From positions 62,001 to 126,000 of the forward strand of contig NZ_WHOB01000069.1 in NCBI RefSeq assembly GCF_013141775.1: a stretch of 64,000 nucleotides of DNA, given 5' to 3'. The notes below the pieces were generated by a model, which made no database searches, was not told the DNA's origin, and was given only the letters and a program-made list of their open reading frames with translations. The stretch is from Paenibacillus phytohabitans (lineage in GTDB: Bacteria > Bacillota > Bacilli > Paenibacillales > Paenibacillaceae). The translations under genes were made by a program, and so were the position numbers. Positions 44,305-52,962 of this stretch are shown here, one piece after another (the stretch's first letter is position 1; each line of letters opens with the position of its first letter).

Positions 44305-44500
44305 AATAGTCATACTGAAATCCTGCACGAAATACAACATTTCCCTCATAATATCGGGTCTAATCAAGAATTGTTGTATAAAAAGCAGCATTTCCCACGC
44401 ATTCACGCGGCAAAAGGGACAATTGTTGTATTTCATACAACAATCCTTACAAATTCCCCAATATCAGTGAATCTATGTTGCACTACGTACAACAATATGT
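44305..44500 (-). repeat. Dispersed intergenic repeat, copy 2
   Basis: The reverse complement of this stretch aligns with 9387-9575 over about 180 bases (shared blocks are listed at copy 1). Its small frame reads MKYNNCP ... MLLFIQQFLI ... MLYFVQDF, parallel to the frame in copy 1 (MKYKNFP ... MLHFVQQFRI ... MLYFGQDY). No ribosome site precedes it. It lies in the convergent gap between ddh and gdhA. Nothing else is seen from 44500 to 44635. Confidence 0.75.
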
Positions 44501-44635
44501 ACAACGATAGATTCAGGCCTAGCTCTACAGGGAAGTTCTATACGTATAGCAACAGCATCTTTCCGGGCAGTCCAAGCTGCTCGCTCGTAATAACCAAGGC
44601 TTGTTCCGCCCGCCGTTGATCTGCTGCTTATTTAG

Positions 44636-46021
44636 TTACACAATCCCCTGCGCCAGCATAGTGTCGGCAACCTTCAGGAAACCGGCGATGTTAGCGCCAG
44701 CCACCAGGTTACCGGCCACCCCGTATTCCTCTGCCGCCTGTACCGTTCTATGGTAGATATTCTTCATAATCTCCTGCAGCTTGGCATCGACCTCTTCGAA
44801 GCTCCAGGCCAGCCGCATGCTGTTCTGGCTCATTTCAAGTCCCGAGACAGCTACACCGCCCGCATTAGCCGCTTTGGCCGGAGCGAACAATACATTATTC
44901 TCAAGGAACAATTCTACCGCTTCAATTGTCGTCGGCATATTAGCCCCTTCACCGATGGCTTGGACTCCATTCAGGATCAGCGTCCGGGCGGATGCCAGAT
45001 CAAGCTCATTCTGTGTGGCACAAGGCAGGGCGATGTCGCAAGGCAGACTCCAGATTCCGCTGCAGCCTTCAATATATTGTGCATGCGGATGCTCCTTCAC
45101 GTATTCGCTGATGCGCAGGCGTTCGGTTTCCTTCAGTCTTTTGACAGTTGCGAGGTTGATGCCTTGCGGATCATGAATGTATCCGTTCGAATCACTGCAC
45201 GCGATAACAAGAGCTCCCAGCTGCTGAGCCTTCTCGATAGCATAAATAGAGACGTTTCCTGATCCCGAGATAACTACCCGGCTGCCCTCGAATCTGGTTC
45301 CCCGTGTCGATGACAGCATTTCCTGCACGAAGTATACACAGCCGTAACCGGTTGCCTCCTTACGCGCAAGACTTCCGCCATACAGCAGCCCTTTTCCGGT
45401 GAGAACCCCGGCCGCATGTCCTCCGTGAATCCGTTTATATTGTCCGAACATATAGCCGATCTCGCGTGCGCCGACACCAATATCCCCTGCGGGAACATCC
45501 GTATCCTGGCCGATGTGGCGGTACAGTTCCGTCATGAAGCTTTGGGTGAAGCGCATAACTTCCTGATCCGACTTATCCTTCGGATCGAAATCACTGCCGC
45601 CTTTGCCGCCGCCCATGGGCAGGCCGGTCAGGGCATTTTTGAAAATCTGCTCGAAGCCCAGGAACTTGATAATGCCAAGATAAACGGATGGGTGGAAGCG
45701 GAGTCCGCCTTTGTAAGGGCCGATGGCGCTGCTGTATTGAACGCGGAAACCGCGGTTGACCCGGACCTTGCCGGCATCATCGACCCAGGGCACGCGGAAG
45801 GATATGCTGCGCTCGGGTTCAACCAGCCGTTCGAGAATCCCATGCTTCATATATTGCGGATGACGGGCCAGGACAGGCACGAGACAATCCAGGAACTCCT
45901 TGACCGCCTGATGAAATTCGGGCTCCTGCGGGTCGCGCTGCTGGACCTCCGCGTAGATCTGATGAACATATTGTACAGCCTGGTTAGTAATTTCTGAAGT
46001 AACGGAATGAACGATGGACAC
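44636..46021 (-). CDS. gdhA: Glutamate dehydrogenase (hexameric, NADP-type)
   Basis: The 461-residue protein has FRVQYSSAIGPYKGGLRFHPSV (in parts), the catalytic-lysine block KNALTGLPMGGGKGGSDFDP, VPAGDIGVGAREIGYM, and a Rossmann domain with SGSGNVSIYA. The length and motifs fit the bacterial 450-residue hexameric class that assimilates ammonia into glutamate. The start is GTG at 46021 (AGGGAG about 11 bases upstream) rather than 46033. The NADP preference is inferred from family type. Confidence 0.93.
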   Translation of the reverse strand: MSIVHSVTSEITNQAVQYVHQIYAEVQQRDPQEPEFHQAVKEFLDCLVPVLARHPQYMKHGILERLVEPERSISFRVPWVDDAGKVRVNRGFRVQYSSAIGPYKGGLRFHPSVYLGIIKFLGFEQIFKNALTGLPMGGGKGGSDFDPKDKSDQEVMRFTQSFMTELYRHIGQDTDVPAGDIGVGAREIGYMFGQYKRIHGGHAAGVLTGKGLLYGGSLARKEATGYGCVYFVQEMLSSTRGTRFEGSRVVISGSGNVSIYAIEKAQQLGALVIACSDSNGYIHDPQGINLATVKRLKETERLRISEYVKEHPHAQYIEGCSGIWSLPCDIALPCATQNELDLASARTLILNGVQAIGEGANMPTTIEAVELFLENNVLFAPAKAANAGGVAVSGLEMSQNSMRLAWSFEEVDAKLQEIMKNIYHRTVQAAEEYGVAGNLVAGANIAGFLKVADTMLAQGIV

Positions 46022-46255
46022 TTTAGCTAGCACTCCCTGTCTGATAGTGGATTCGGGCAGCCCCGGAATTATTTTTAATTTAAAAGAATTCTATAAAACC
46101 TAACATCAATTTACCAATCAATTATTTTTGGGGTGGTCATTAAGAAATTCTATGAACCTTACATGCGATGCCAGATATGGCTTGGGAAAGGACTGATTTA
46201 GGCTTCAATATAATGGTAATTATGTTTCAATGTTGTCATATCCTTGTCCGTAAAC

Positions 46256-46284
46256 TTTACAAACAGTATCGGAATAGATATAAT
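46256..46284 (+). promoter_or_regulatory. Sigma-A promoter of the USP/Mrp operon
   Basis: TTTACA (46256-46261), 17 bases, TATAAT (46279-46284). This is an almost perfect promoter about 100 bases before the USP gene. Confidence 0.8.
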
Positions 46285-46316
46285 TTAAGTATAATTTTTA
46301 GGGTTTGAAACAACAG

Positions 46317-46346
46317 AAAGGGGCCTAACGCCAGTAGGCTCCTTTT
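46317..46346 (+). terminator. Leader hairpin with T-run before the USP gene
   Basis: AAGGGGCCTA, loop, TAGGCTCCTTTT forms a terminator-like hairpin between the promoter and the first gene. It may be an attenuator controlling the USP/Mrp operon. Confidence 0.65.
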
Positions 46347-46381
46347 GTATTTCTTGCCCATGTTACAGGAGGGCGAAGGTC

Positions 46382-47008
46382 ATTCACAAGGAAAAAATTA
46401 TGGTATGCGTTCATTATGGTCCGCACGGGGAGCGTTTAATCCGGCGTGGAGTCGAGCTGTCTGAGATGCTGGGGGCACCGCTCTATGTGCTCAATGTGGA
46501 TAGTTCGGATAGTGATGAATACAATCAGAGCAAAGAAATGTTCATGGCGGTCTGGAAGCGTCTGGCCGAGGAGGCCGGCGCAGAGTTTATGGTCCGCAAA
46601 CGCCGGGGCCGCAAGACAACGGATGTAATCGTTGAAGCGGCAGAAGAGAAGGATGTCACGCAGATTATTATCGGACAATCCGCCCAGACACTGTGGCAGG
46701 AGCTGACCAAGCGCAATTTTGTCAATGAGCTGATCAGCAAAATGAAGATGATGGATCTGCATGTTGTGGCAGTGCAGCGGATGCGCGCCGGTCTTGAAGA
46801 GACGCATGAAGAAGGTGTAATCTCCTATCTGGTGAAGAATGAGGGCGTTTATCAGCTCAGCGATGAGCCGGAAGGTCAGGATTTCATTAAAGGGAAATTT
46901 TTTCACGAATTGCACACGGAATTTGAGAATGGCTTGTTCAGAATTGAGCAAGATGGTAAAGCGAGATATTTGCATATCTGCGAGGGGACACTAAGCGATC
47001 CCTTATAA
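46382..47008 (+). CDS. Universal-stress-protein-domain protein (KdpD-type USP)
   Basis: The protein of about 208 residues has a USP domain: KIMVCVHYGPHGERLIRRG at the start, LYVLNVDSS, and the ADP/ATP-type loop TQIIIGQSAQTLW. It resembles the USP segment of KdpD. A C-terminal extension of about 70 residues is unassigned. AGGAGGG at 46367-46373 is 8 bases before an ATT in frame at 46382 but 26 before the first ATG at 46400, so ATT is the likely start. It precedes the Mrp antiporter genes by 71 bases and may sense or regulate ion stress. Confidence 0.75.
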   Translation: MHKEKIMVCVHYGPHGERLIRRGVELSEMLGAPLYVLNVDSSDSDEYNQSKEMFMAVWKRLAEEAGAEFMVRKRRGRKTTDVIVEAAEEKDVTQIIIGQSAQTLWQELTKRNFVNELISKMKMMDLHVVAVQRMRAGLEETHEEGVISYLVKNEGVYQLSDEPEGQDFIKGKFFHELHTEFENGLFRIEQDGKARYLHICEGTLSDPL

Positions 47009-47079
47009 TCGTTGTTACTTCCAGAAGTAAGTACCATTGTTCACAACTTATTTTGTAGAGTGGAAAAGGAGGCTTGCCT

Positions 47080-49938
47080 TTGCTGCATATAACCGTACTA
47101 GTTCCGTTTCTGCTGGCCCTAATGATAGCGCTTCTACGCGGGCGGATGGCCAGGCTCCATCGAGGTTGGCTTGTACTTGCCGGACCGCTGGCGTTGTTCA
47201 TTTATTTCTTGACCCGGATTCCTGTCATTAAGGGAGGGGATTCCGGATATGAGACTGTATCCTGGATTCCGTCCCTTGGCATTAATCTGGTATTTCATCT
47301 GGATGGATTAAGTTTGCTGTTCACCTTGTTAATTACGGGAATGGGGATGCTGGTCATCTTCTACTCGATTTATTATCTGGACAAACGCAAGGAAGAATTG
47401 ACTCCGTTTTATGTGTATCTCCTGATCTTTATGGGCGCAATGCTCGGGGTGGTGCTGTCTGATAACCTGATGGTCCTGTACGGCTTCTGGGAATTGACAA
47501 GTGTATCCTCCTTCCTCCTGATTGCTTATTGGCACCGCAGACAGAAGTCACGCTACGGCGCACTGAAGTCGATGCTGATCACGGTCTTCGGCGGCCTGGC
47601 GATGTTCGCAGGTTTCCTGATGCTGTACGGCATGACCGGGACCTTCAGCATCCGCGAAATCTGGAGCCAGGCCGGGGACATCAGCGGACAGCCGCTGTTC
47701 ATACCGTCGATGATTCTGATTCTGCTGGGGGCTTTCACCAAATCGGCCCAGTTTCCGTTCCATATCTGGCTTCCGGATGCGATGGAAGCACCGACCCCGG
47801 TCAGCGCTTATCTGCACTCGGCCACGATGGTCAAAGCAGGACTGTATCTGGTCGCGCGTTTCAGCCCGGTGTTTGCGGGGCAACATGAGTGGTTTTGGAT
47901 TGTGTCGGGCGTCGGCCTGATCACCTTGATCTATGGATCGATCCAGGCGATGAAGCAGACGGACCTGAAGGCTCTGTTAGCCTATTCTACAATCAGCCAG
48001 CTGGGGCTGATTATGGGATTACTGGGAATGGGATCGGCAGCTTCATTCTATACGGGCGAAGAGGCTGTGTTCTTTACCGCCGCAACAACGGCTGCCCTCT
48101 TTCATTTAATTAATCATGCCATATTCAAAGGTTCGCTGTTTATGGTGGTCGGGATTGTCGACCATGAGACGAATACACGTGATCTGCGCAAGCTGGGAGG
48201 ACTGGTGTCACTGATGCCGGTGACCTTCACGGTAGCGCTGATCGGCAGCTTCTCCATGGCAGGCCTCCCGCCGTTTGCCGGATTTCTGAGCAAGGAAATG
48301 TTCTTCACGGCTGTACTGAATATCAGACAGCTGGATATCCTCAGCCCGCAATCTTTCTTCACGATCTTTCCGGTGCTGGCCTGGATTGCAAGCATATTTA
48401 CCTTTGCATACAGCATGATTATGGTTTTCCATACCTTCTTCGGTAAATACCAGCCCGAGAAGCTGGATAAGAAGCCGCATGAAGCACCGTTTGGGCTGCT
48501 GCTTCCTCCGATTCTCCTGGCACTGCTGGCTGTTATCACCGGACTGTTCCCGAACATCCTGTCCAAGACACTGATTGTGCCGGGAATGAATGCTATTCAT
48601 CCGCAGCTTGCGGCAAGCTCGCCTTTTTATGTGAACATTTATTTCTGGCATGGCTTCACAGCTGAAGTGTGGATGACTCTGGGTGTGATCCTGCTGGGAA
48701 TTGTCGTATACCGTGTGTATGGCCGGTTAAGTCTGGTCGATAAGGAATGGCGCAGCGGGTACACACTGAACCAGGTATACGATGGCAGTATCCGGCTGGT
48801 GGAGCGGGTGTCCCGTTCGGTGACAGGGCTATATATGACAGGCTCCATGCGCCATTATCTGATGTATATTTTCACCTTGATTATTGTTGTAGTTGGCGGT
48901 TCATTGCTGTACGCAGACGGAATTACGTTTGGCCAAGGGCAGTATGCTCCGGTCACCTTCTTTGAAGTCGTGGCCGTGCTGGTCATGCTGACAGGTGCGC
49001 TCGCGATTCCGTTCGCCAAGTCCAGGATTGCGGCAATTCTGTTAACGGGAATGGTAGGGTATATGGTGACATTGCTCTTCATCCTGTTCCGTGCACCTGA
49101 TCTGGCGCTTACGCAGATGATCGTCGAAGTGGTGTCGGTGACGCTGTTCCTGCTCTGCTTCCGGCATTTGCCCAGACTGAAGCGGGAGAAGGTCAAATTC
49201 CGGGTGAAGATCCCGAAGCTGATCATCGCCGTAGGATTCGGGGCAACGATGACACTTGTCGCACTGGCGGCGCTTGGAAGCAGTCCGTTCGAGTCCATCT
49301 CAAGCTACTACGTGGAGAACAGCTATACCCTCGGCGGCGGCAAAAATATAGTCAACGTGCTGCTGGTGGATTTCCGCGGCTTTGATACCATGTTTGAGAT
49401 TACGGTGCTTGGTCTGGCCTCGCTGGCTATCTATTCAATGATTAAGCTGCAGCTTGAACCGGGCAGCAAGCCTGATCTGGTCAGAGATGTGCCGGACGAT
49501 AACAAGCCGCGTTATGCGCGCAGTAATGATGTGCTGCTGCAGTCTGTGGCCAAAGTGGCCTTCGTGATTATTATTACCTTCTCTGTGTATTTGTTCTTTG
49601 CCGGACACAACCATCCGGGCGGCGGATTTATCGGCGCATTGATGGCTGCAGCCGGGCTCGTGCTGCTCTCGATTGCGTTCGGTACAGAGTTTGTAGAGAA
49701 GGTGCTGCCTGTCGATTACCGTAAGTTAATTGCGGCCGGAATTTCTATAGCTTTTCTCACAGGGATAGGTTCCTTTGTATTCGATGTTCCGTTCCTGACC
49801 CAGACCTTCGGCTATTTCGAGCTGCCGGTGATGGGCAAGACCGAGCTTACTACAGCAACACTGTTCGATCTGGGCGTATACCTGTCAGTGATCGGTGTTA
49901 CCATGAATATCATCTTTACGATCGGGAGGGATAACTGA
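47080..49938 (+). CDS. mrpA: Na+/H+ antiporter subunit A fused to subunit B (MrpAB)
   Basis: The protein of about 953 residues contains a NuoL-like proton-pumping domain (LMVLYGFWELTSVSSFLLI, GAFTKSAQFPFHIWLPDAMEAPTPVSAYLHSATMVKAG in pieces). A MrpA C-terminal region follows (DUF4040-like LTGMVGYMVTLLFILFRAPDLALTQ), then a MnhB domain from about residue 810 (FVIIITFSVYLFFAGHNHPGGGFIGAL). It is thus an A-B fusion, and no separate mrpB is present. TTG at 47080 is 7 bases after AAGGAGG and is preferred over TTG 47074. It forms the core of the antiporter. Confidence 0.93.
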   Translation: MLHITVLVPFLLALMIALLRGRMARLHRGWLVLAGPLALFIYFLTRIPVIKGGDSGYETVSWIPSLGINLVFHLDGLSLLFTLLITGMGMLVIFYSIYYLDKRKEELTPFYVYLLIFMGAMLGVVLSDNLMVLYGFWELTSVSSFLLIAYWHRRQKSRYGALKSMLITVFGGLAMFAGFLMLYGMTGTFSIREIWSQAGDISGQPLFIPSMILILLGAFTKSAQFPFHIWLPDAMEAPTPVSAYLHSATMVKAGLYLVARFSPVFAGQHEWFWIVSGVGLITLIYGSIQAMKQTDLKALLAYSTISQLGLIMGLLGMGSAASFYTGEEAVFFTAATTAALFHLINHAIFKGSLFMVVGIVDHETNTRDLRKLGGLVSLMPVTFTVALIGSFSMAGLPPFAGFLSKEMFFTAVLNIRQLDILSPQSFFTIFPVLAWIASIFTFAYSMIMVFHTFFGKYQPEKLDKKPHEAPFGLLLPPILLALLAVITGLFPNILSKTLIVPGMNAIHPQLAASSPFYVNIYFWHGFTAEVWMTLGVILLGIVVYRVYGRLSLVDKEWRSGYTLNQVYDGSIRLVERVSRSVTGLYMTGSMRHYLMYIFTLIIVVVGGSLLYADGITFGQGQYAPVTFFEVVAVLVMLTGALAIPFAKSRIAAILLTGMVGYMVTLLFILFRAPDLALTQMIVEVVSVTLFLLCFRHLPRLKREKVKFRVKIPKLIIAVGFGATMTLVALAALGSSPFESISSYYVENSYTLGGGKNIVNVLLVDFRGFDTMFEITVLGLASLAIYSMIKLQLEPGSKPDLVRDVPDDNKPRYARSNDVLLQSVAKVAFVIIITFSVYLFFAGHNHPGGGFIGALMAAAGLVLLSIAFGTEFVEKVLPVDYRKLIAAGISIAFLTGIGSFVFDVPFLTQTFGYFELPVMGKTELTTATLFDLGVYLSVIGVTMNIIFTIGRDN

Positions 49939-50273
49939 TGGAGATCCTTATTGCCCTGGCGATCGGCGTCTTGTTTACCGTAGGTGTATATCTGGTCTTA
50001 TCCAAAAGCCTGCTCCGCATCCTTCTGGGGACAACACTGCTGACTCACGGTGTTCATCTGCTGCTGCTGACCATGGCGGGACTTAAGACTGGTGCTTCAC
50101 CGCTGCTTGGCGAGAAAGCGGACAGTTATGTCGATCCGCTGCCGCAGGCGCTTATCCTTACTTCGATTGTAATCAGCTTTGGGGTATCCGCGTTCTTCAT
50201 CGTGCTGGCTTACCGGGCATACCGCTCGGCAGGCATGGATGATGTGGAAGGAAGCAAGGGGGAGAGACCATGA
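49938..50273 (+). CDS. mrpC: Na+/H+ antiporter subunit C (MrpC, NuoK-like)
   Basis: The 111-residue protein has three membrane helices and the NuoK-like core TLLTHGVHLLLLTM. Its ATG overlaps the end of mrpA by one base (TGATG). Part of the membrane Mrp complex, which exchanges Na+ for H+ in pH and salt homeostasis. Confidence 0.93.
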   Translation: MEILIALAIGVLFTVGVYLVLSKSLLRILLGTTLLTHGVHLLLLTMAGLKTGASPLLGEKADSYVDPLPQALILTSIVISFGVSAFFIVLAYRAYRSAGMDDVEGSKGERP

Positions 50274-51763
50274 ACAATCTGCTGGTACTGCCTTTGCTGA
50301 TTCCGGCTTTTACAGCGGTAATCCTCATTTTTCTGAAAGAAAGAATTAACCTGCAGCGTATAATCAGTGCAATCAGTGTATTTGTCAATATTGCTGTTGC
50401 GATAATTATTGTGTACCAGGTGAATACAAACGGGATTCAAACGCTGTACATGGGAGGGTGGCTGCCGCCCTACGGCATCGTCTTCGTTGCTGATATGTTT
50501 GCGGCATTGCTGGTATTAACCACGGCGGTTGTTGGCGCGGCCTGCCTGTTCTTTTCCTTCGCAAGCATCGGGGAACAGCGGGAGCGGTTCTACTACTATA
50601 CCTTCTTCCACTTCCTGCTGACCGGTGTGTTCGGCTCCTTCCTTACGGGAGACCTGTTTAACCTGTTCGTATGCTTCGAGGTATTGCTGGTTGCCTCCTA
50701 TGCGATGATTGTACTGGGCGGAACCCGGGTTCAGCTGCGGGAGACACTGAAATATATTCTTGTCAATGTGATCTCCTCCAGCTTGTTCGTAGCGGCAATT
50801 GCTTATCTGTACGCTGCGACAGGTACGCTTAACATGGCGCATCTGGCGGTCCGTGTAGCGGAGGCGGGGCAGGGCGGTGTCATGAATGTAATTGCTGTAC
50901 TGCTGCTGCTGGTCTTCTCGCTCAAAGCCGGTCTGCTGCTGTTCTTCTGGCTGCCGGATTCATACAGTGCTCCTCCCCTGGCTGTAAGGGCACTGTTCGG
51001 TGCCTTATTGACCAAAGTTGGTCTGTATGCCATCACACGAACATTCTCCCTGATTTTTGTTCATGATCCGGGGCTGACACATTCGCTGATCGGCTGGATG
51101 GCCGGAGCAACAATGATTCTTGGAGCTGTCGGCGCGCTGGCTTACAATGATCTGAGCCGGATTTTTAATTACAATATTGTGATTAGCGTAGGCTTTATTG
51201 CCTTTGGCATATCGGTGGCAACCCAGGATTCATTAAACGGGGTAGTGTTCTATCTGATGCACGACATGATTGCCAAGGCGCTGCTGTTCTTCCTGGGCGG
51301 TATGATTATTGCAGCGTCAGGAACGGAGCAGCTGCGGCAAATGGGCGGCCTGATCCGCCGGTATCCATGGACGGGCTGGATGTTTTTCATCCTGACTCTG
51401 GCGCTGGTGGGCGTTCCGCCGCTTAGCGGTTTCGCGGGGAAAGTGATGATGGTCCGCAGCGGCTTCGGGGAGCAGCACGTCGCTCTTGCACTTATTGCAC
51501 TGGCGTCAAGTTTCGTTGTGCTCTATTCGCTGATCAAAGTGTTCCAGGAAGTATTCTGGGGTGGTGAACGAAGCGAGGAAGAAGTCCATCCGCTGCGCTA
51601 CAAAGCAATGATGGCACCGGCTGCCGTGCTGTTTGTCCTCATCATTCTGATGGGGGTCGGCGCCGAAACGGTGAACGGGCTTGTGGCCCAAGCCGGGGCC
51701 GTGCTGGCTGATCCGGCAGAGTACATTAACGCTGTGTACATTAACGCTGTCATGAAGGAGTAG
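50270..51763 (+). CDS. mrpD: Na+/H+ antiporter subunit D (MrpD, NuoN-like)
   Basis: The 497-residue protein has about fourteen membrane helices and the NuoM/N motifs: LFNLFVCFEVLLVASYAMIVLG, FSLKAGLLLFFWLPDSYSAPP and YLMHDMIAKALLFFLGG. It overlaps mrpC by four bases. It is the second large proton-translocating subunit of the Mrp antiporter. Confidence 0.93.
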   Translation: MNNLLVLPLLIPAFTAVILIFLKERINLQRIISAISVFVNIAVAIIIVYQVNTNGIQTLYMGGWLPPYGIVFVADMFAALLVLTTAVVGAACLFFSFASIGEQRERFYYYTFFHFLLTGVFGSFLTGDLFNLFVCFEVLLVASYAMIVLGGTRVQLRETLKYILVNVISSSLFVAAIAYLYAATGTLNMAHLAVRVAEAGQGGVMNVIAVLLLLVFSLKAGLLLFFWLPDSYSAPPLAVRALFGALLTKVGLYAITRTFSLIFVHDPGLTHSLIGWMAGATMILGAVGALAYNDLSRIFNYNIVISVGFIAFGISVATQDSLNGVVFYLMHDMIAKALLFFLGGMIIAASGTEQLRQMGGLIRRYPWTGWMFFILTLALVGVPPLSGFAGKVMMVRSGFGEQHVALALIALASSFVVLYSLIKVFQEVFWGGERSEEEVHPLRYKAMMAPAAVLFVLIILMGVGAETVNGLVAQAGAVLADPAEYINAVYINAVMKE

Positions 51764-52249
51764 ATGAAGATGGCCTTTCAAATATTATTAAATCTCATGA
51801 TAGCGTTCTTGTGGATGTTCCTGAATAATGACTGGACGGCCTCCGGCTTCATTGTCGGGTATGTGCTGGGTATTGCCGTTCTTATGGCTATGCGGCGCTT
51901 CTTTGACGGGCGGCTGTATCTTGGCAAGGTATGGGCTATTGTGAAGCTGGCTGGCCTGCTGCTGCGGGAACTTGTTGTATCCAGCTATATCGTGGTCAAG
52001 GCGGTGCTTCGGCCGAACCTCAACATCCGCCCGGCCATCCTAATGTACCATACGGAGCTGGAGTCGGACTGGGAGGTTGCCGTGCTGATTACACTGCTCT
52101 GCCTGACTCCGGGCTCTGTGGTGCTGGAGGTATCCAAAGATAACCGGACGTTATACATTCATGCGATGGATATACAGGATGTGGAACAGTTCGGCGCGAA
52201 TATCCGCAATACGTTCGAACGAGCGATTCTGGAGGTGACCCGTTCATGA
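51764..52249 (+). CDS. mrpE: Na+/H+ antiporter subunit E (MrpE)
   Basis: The 161-residue protein has two or three membrane helices and the MrpE motif AILMYHTELESDWEVAVLITLLCLTPGSVVLEVS (in parts). The ATG follows the mrpD stop directly and AAGGAG lies within the end of mrpD. Confidence 0.93.
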   Translation: MKMAFQILLNLMIAFLWMFLNNDWTASGFIVGYVLGIAVLMAMRRFFDGRLYLGKVWAIVKLAGLLLRELVVSSYIVVKAVLRPNLNIRPAILMYHTELESDWEVAVLITLLCLTPGSVVLEVSKDNRTLYIHAMDIQDVEQFGANIRNTFERAILEVTRS

Positions 52250-52539
52250 TTCATTTTATACTCATGCTGTCACTTTCGATCATGGTCATTTCGATTGCGA
52301 TTTGCGCCTGGAGGCTGGTCAAAGGACCCTCGCTGCCTGACCGGGTCGCAGCACTCGATACAATCGGAATCAACCTGCTGGCGATGGTGGCGGTTCTCTC
52401 GATCCTGTTCAAGACTGAGGCCTTCATTGAATACATTCTGCTGATCGGCATTCTCTCTTTCATCGGAACGATGGCGCTGGCCAGATATATCGAAAGGGGA
52501 GTGGTGTTTGAATATGGAAATGATCAGGACGGCCGTTGA
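52246..52539 (+). CDS. mrpF: Na+/H+ antiporter subunit F (MrpF)
   Basis: The 97-residue protein has three membrane helices and the motif RLVKGPSLPDRVAALDTIG typical of MrpF. It overlaps mrpE by four bases. Confidence 0.93.
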   Translation: MIHFILMLSLSIMVISIAICAWRLVKGPSLPDRVAALDTIGINLLAMVAVLSILFKTEAFIEYILLIGILSFIGTMALARYIERGVVFEYGNDQDGR

Positions 52540-52897
52540 ATTGCTGTTCGTATTGCTTATCCTGACAGGTGCACTGCTCAGTGCTGTCAGCTCTGTGGGG
52601 CTGATCCGTCTGCCGGATGTCTATTTAAGATCACATGCTGCTGCCAAAAGCGCTACGCTTGGTGTATTGTGTGTGCTCACCGGGGCGTTCCTCTACTTTG
52701 CTTTTTTCCTGGATTTCATCAGCGCGAAGCTGCTGCTGGGGATCGTCTTCGTATTTATGACTTCACCGTTGTCAGCCCACCTGACCGGCCGGGCGGCTTA
52801 CCGCTCCGGTGTTCCGCTGTGGAACCGCCGTATCCAGGATGACCTCAAAGAGGTGCTGGAGAAGGAACGGATCAAGTCGGATTCTTCAACGTCATAG
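52508..52897 (+). CDS. mrpG: Na+/H+ antiporter subunit G (MrpG)
   Basis: The 129-residue protein has three membrane helices and SSVGLIRLPDVYLRSHAAAK, typical of MrpG. It starts inside mrpF: TTG at 52508 has GGGGAG six bases upstream, with ATG 52514 as alternative. Last gene of the operon. Confidence 0.92.
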   Translation: MNMEMIRTAVELLFVLLILTGALLSAVSSVGLIRLPDVYLRSHAAAKSATLGVLCVLTGAFLYFAFFLDFISAKLLLGIVFVFMTSPLSAHLTGRAAYRSGVPLWNRRIQDDLKEVLEKERIKSDSSTS

Positions 52898-52910
52898 CCG
52901 TAAAATAGAA

Positions 52911-52957
52911 ACAGGGATGTCCTCCAGGCCATAAATGGTCTGAGGGACATCCCTGTC
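52911..52957. terminator. Terminator of the Mrp operon
   Basis: ACAGGGATGTCC and GGACATCCCTGT outer arms with an inner AGGCCA/TGGTCT stem. It is symmetric and can also end the convergent MFS gene. Confidence 0.85.
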
Positions 52958-52962
52958 CTGGT

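Noticed and set aside
44146..44436. 96-codon minus-strand frame over the ddh/gdhA gap as a gene
   Set aside because: It runs through two terminators and the repeat, with no ribosome site.
45416..45997. 193-codon frame opposite gdhA
   Set aside because: Shadow frame of a strongly conserved gene.
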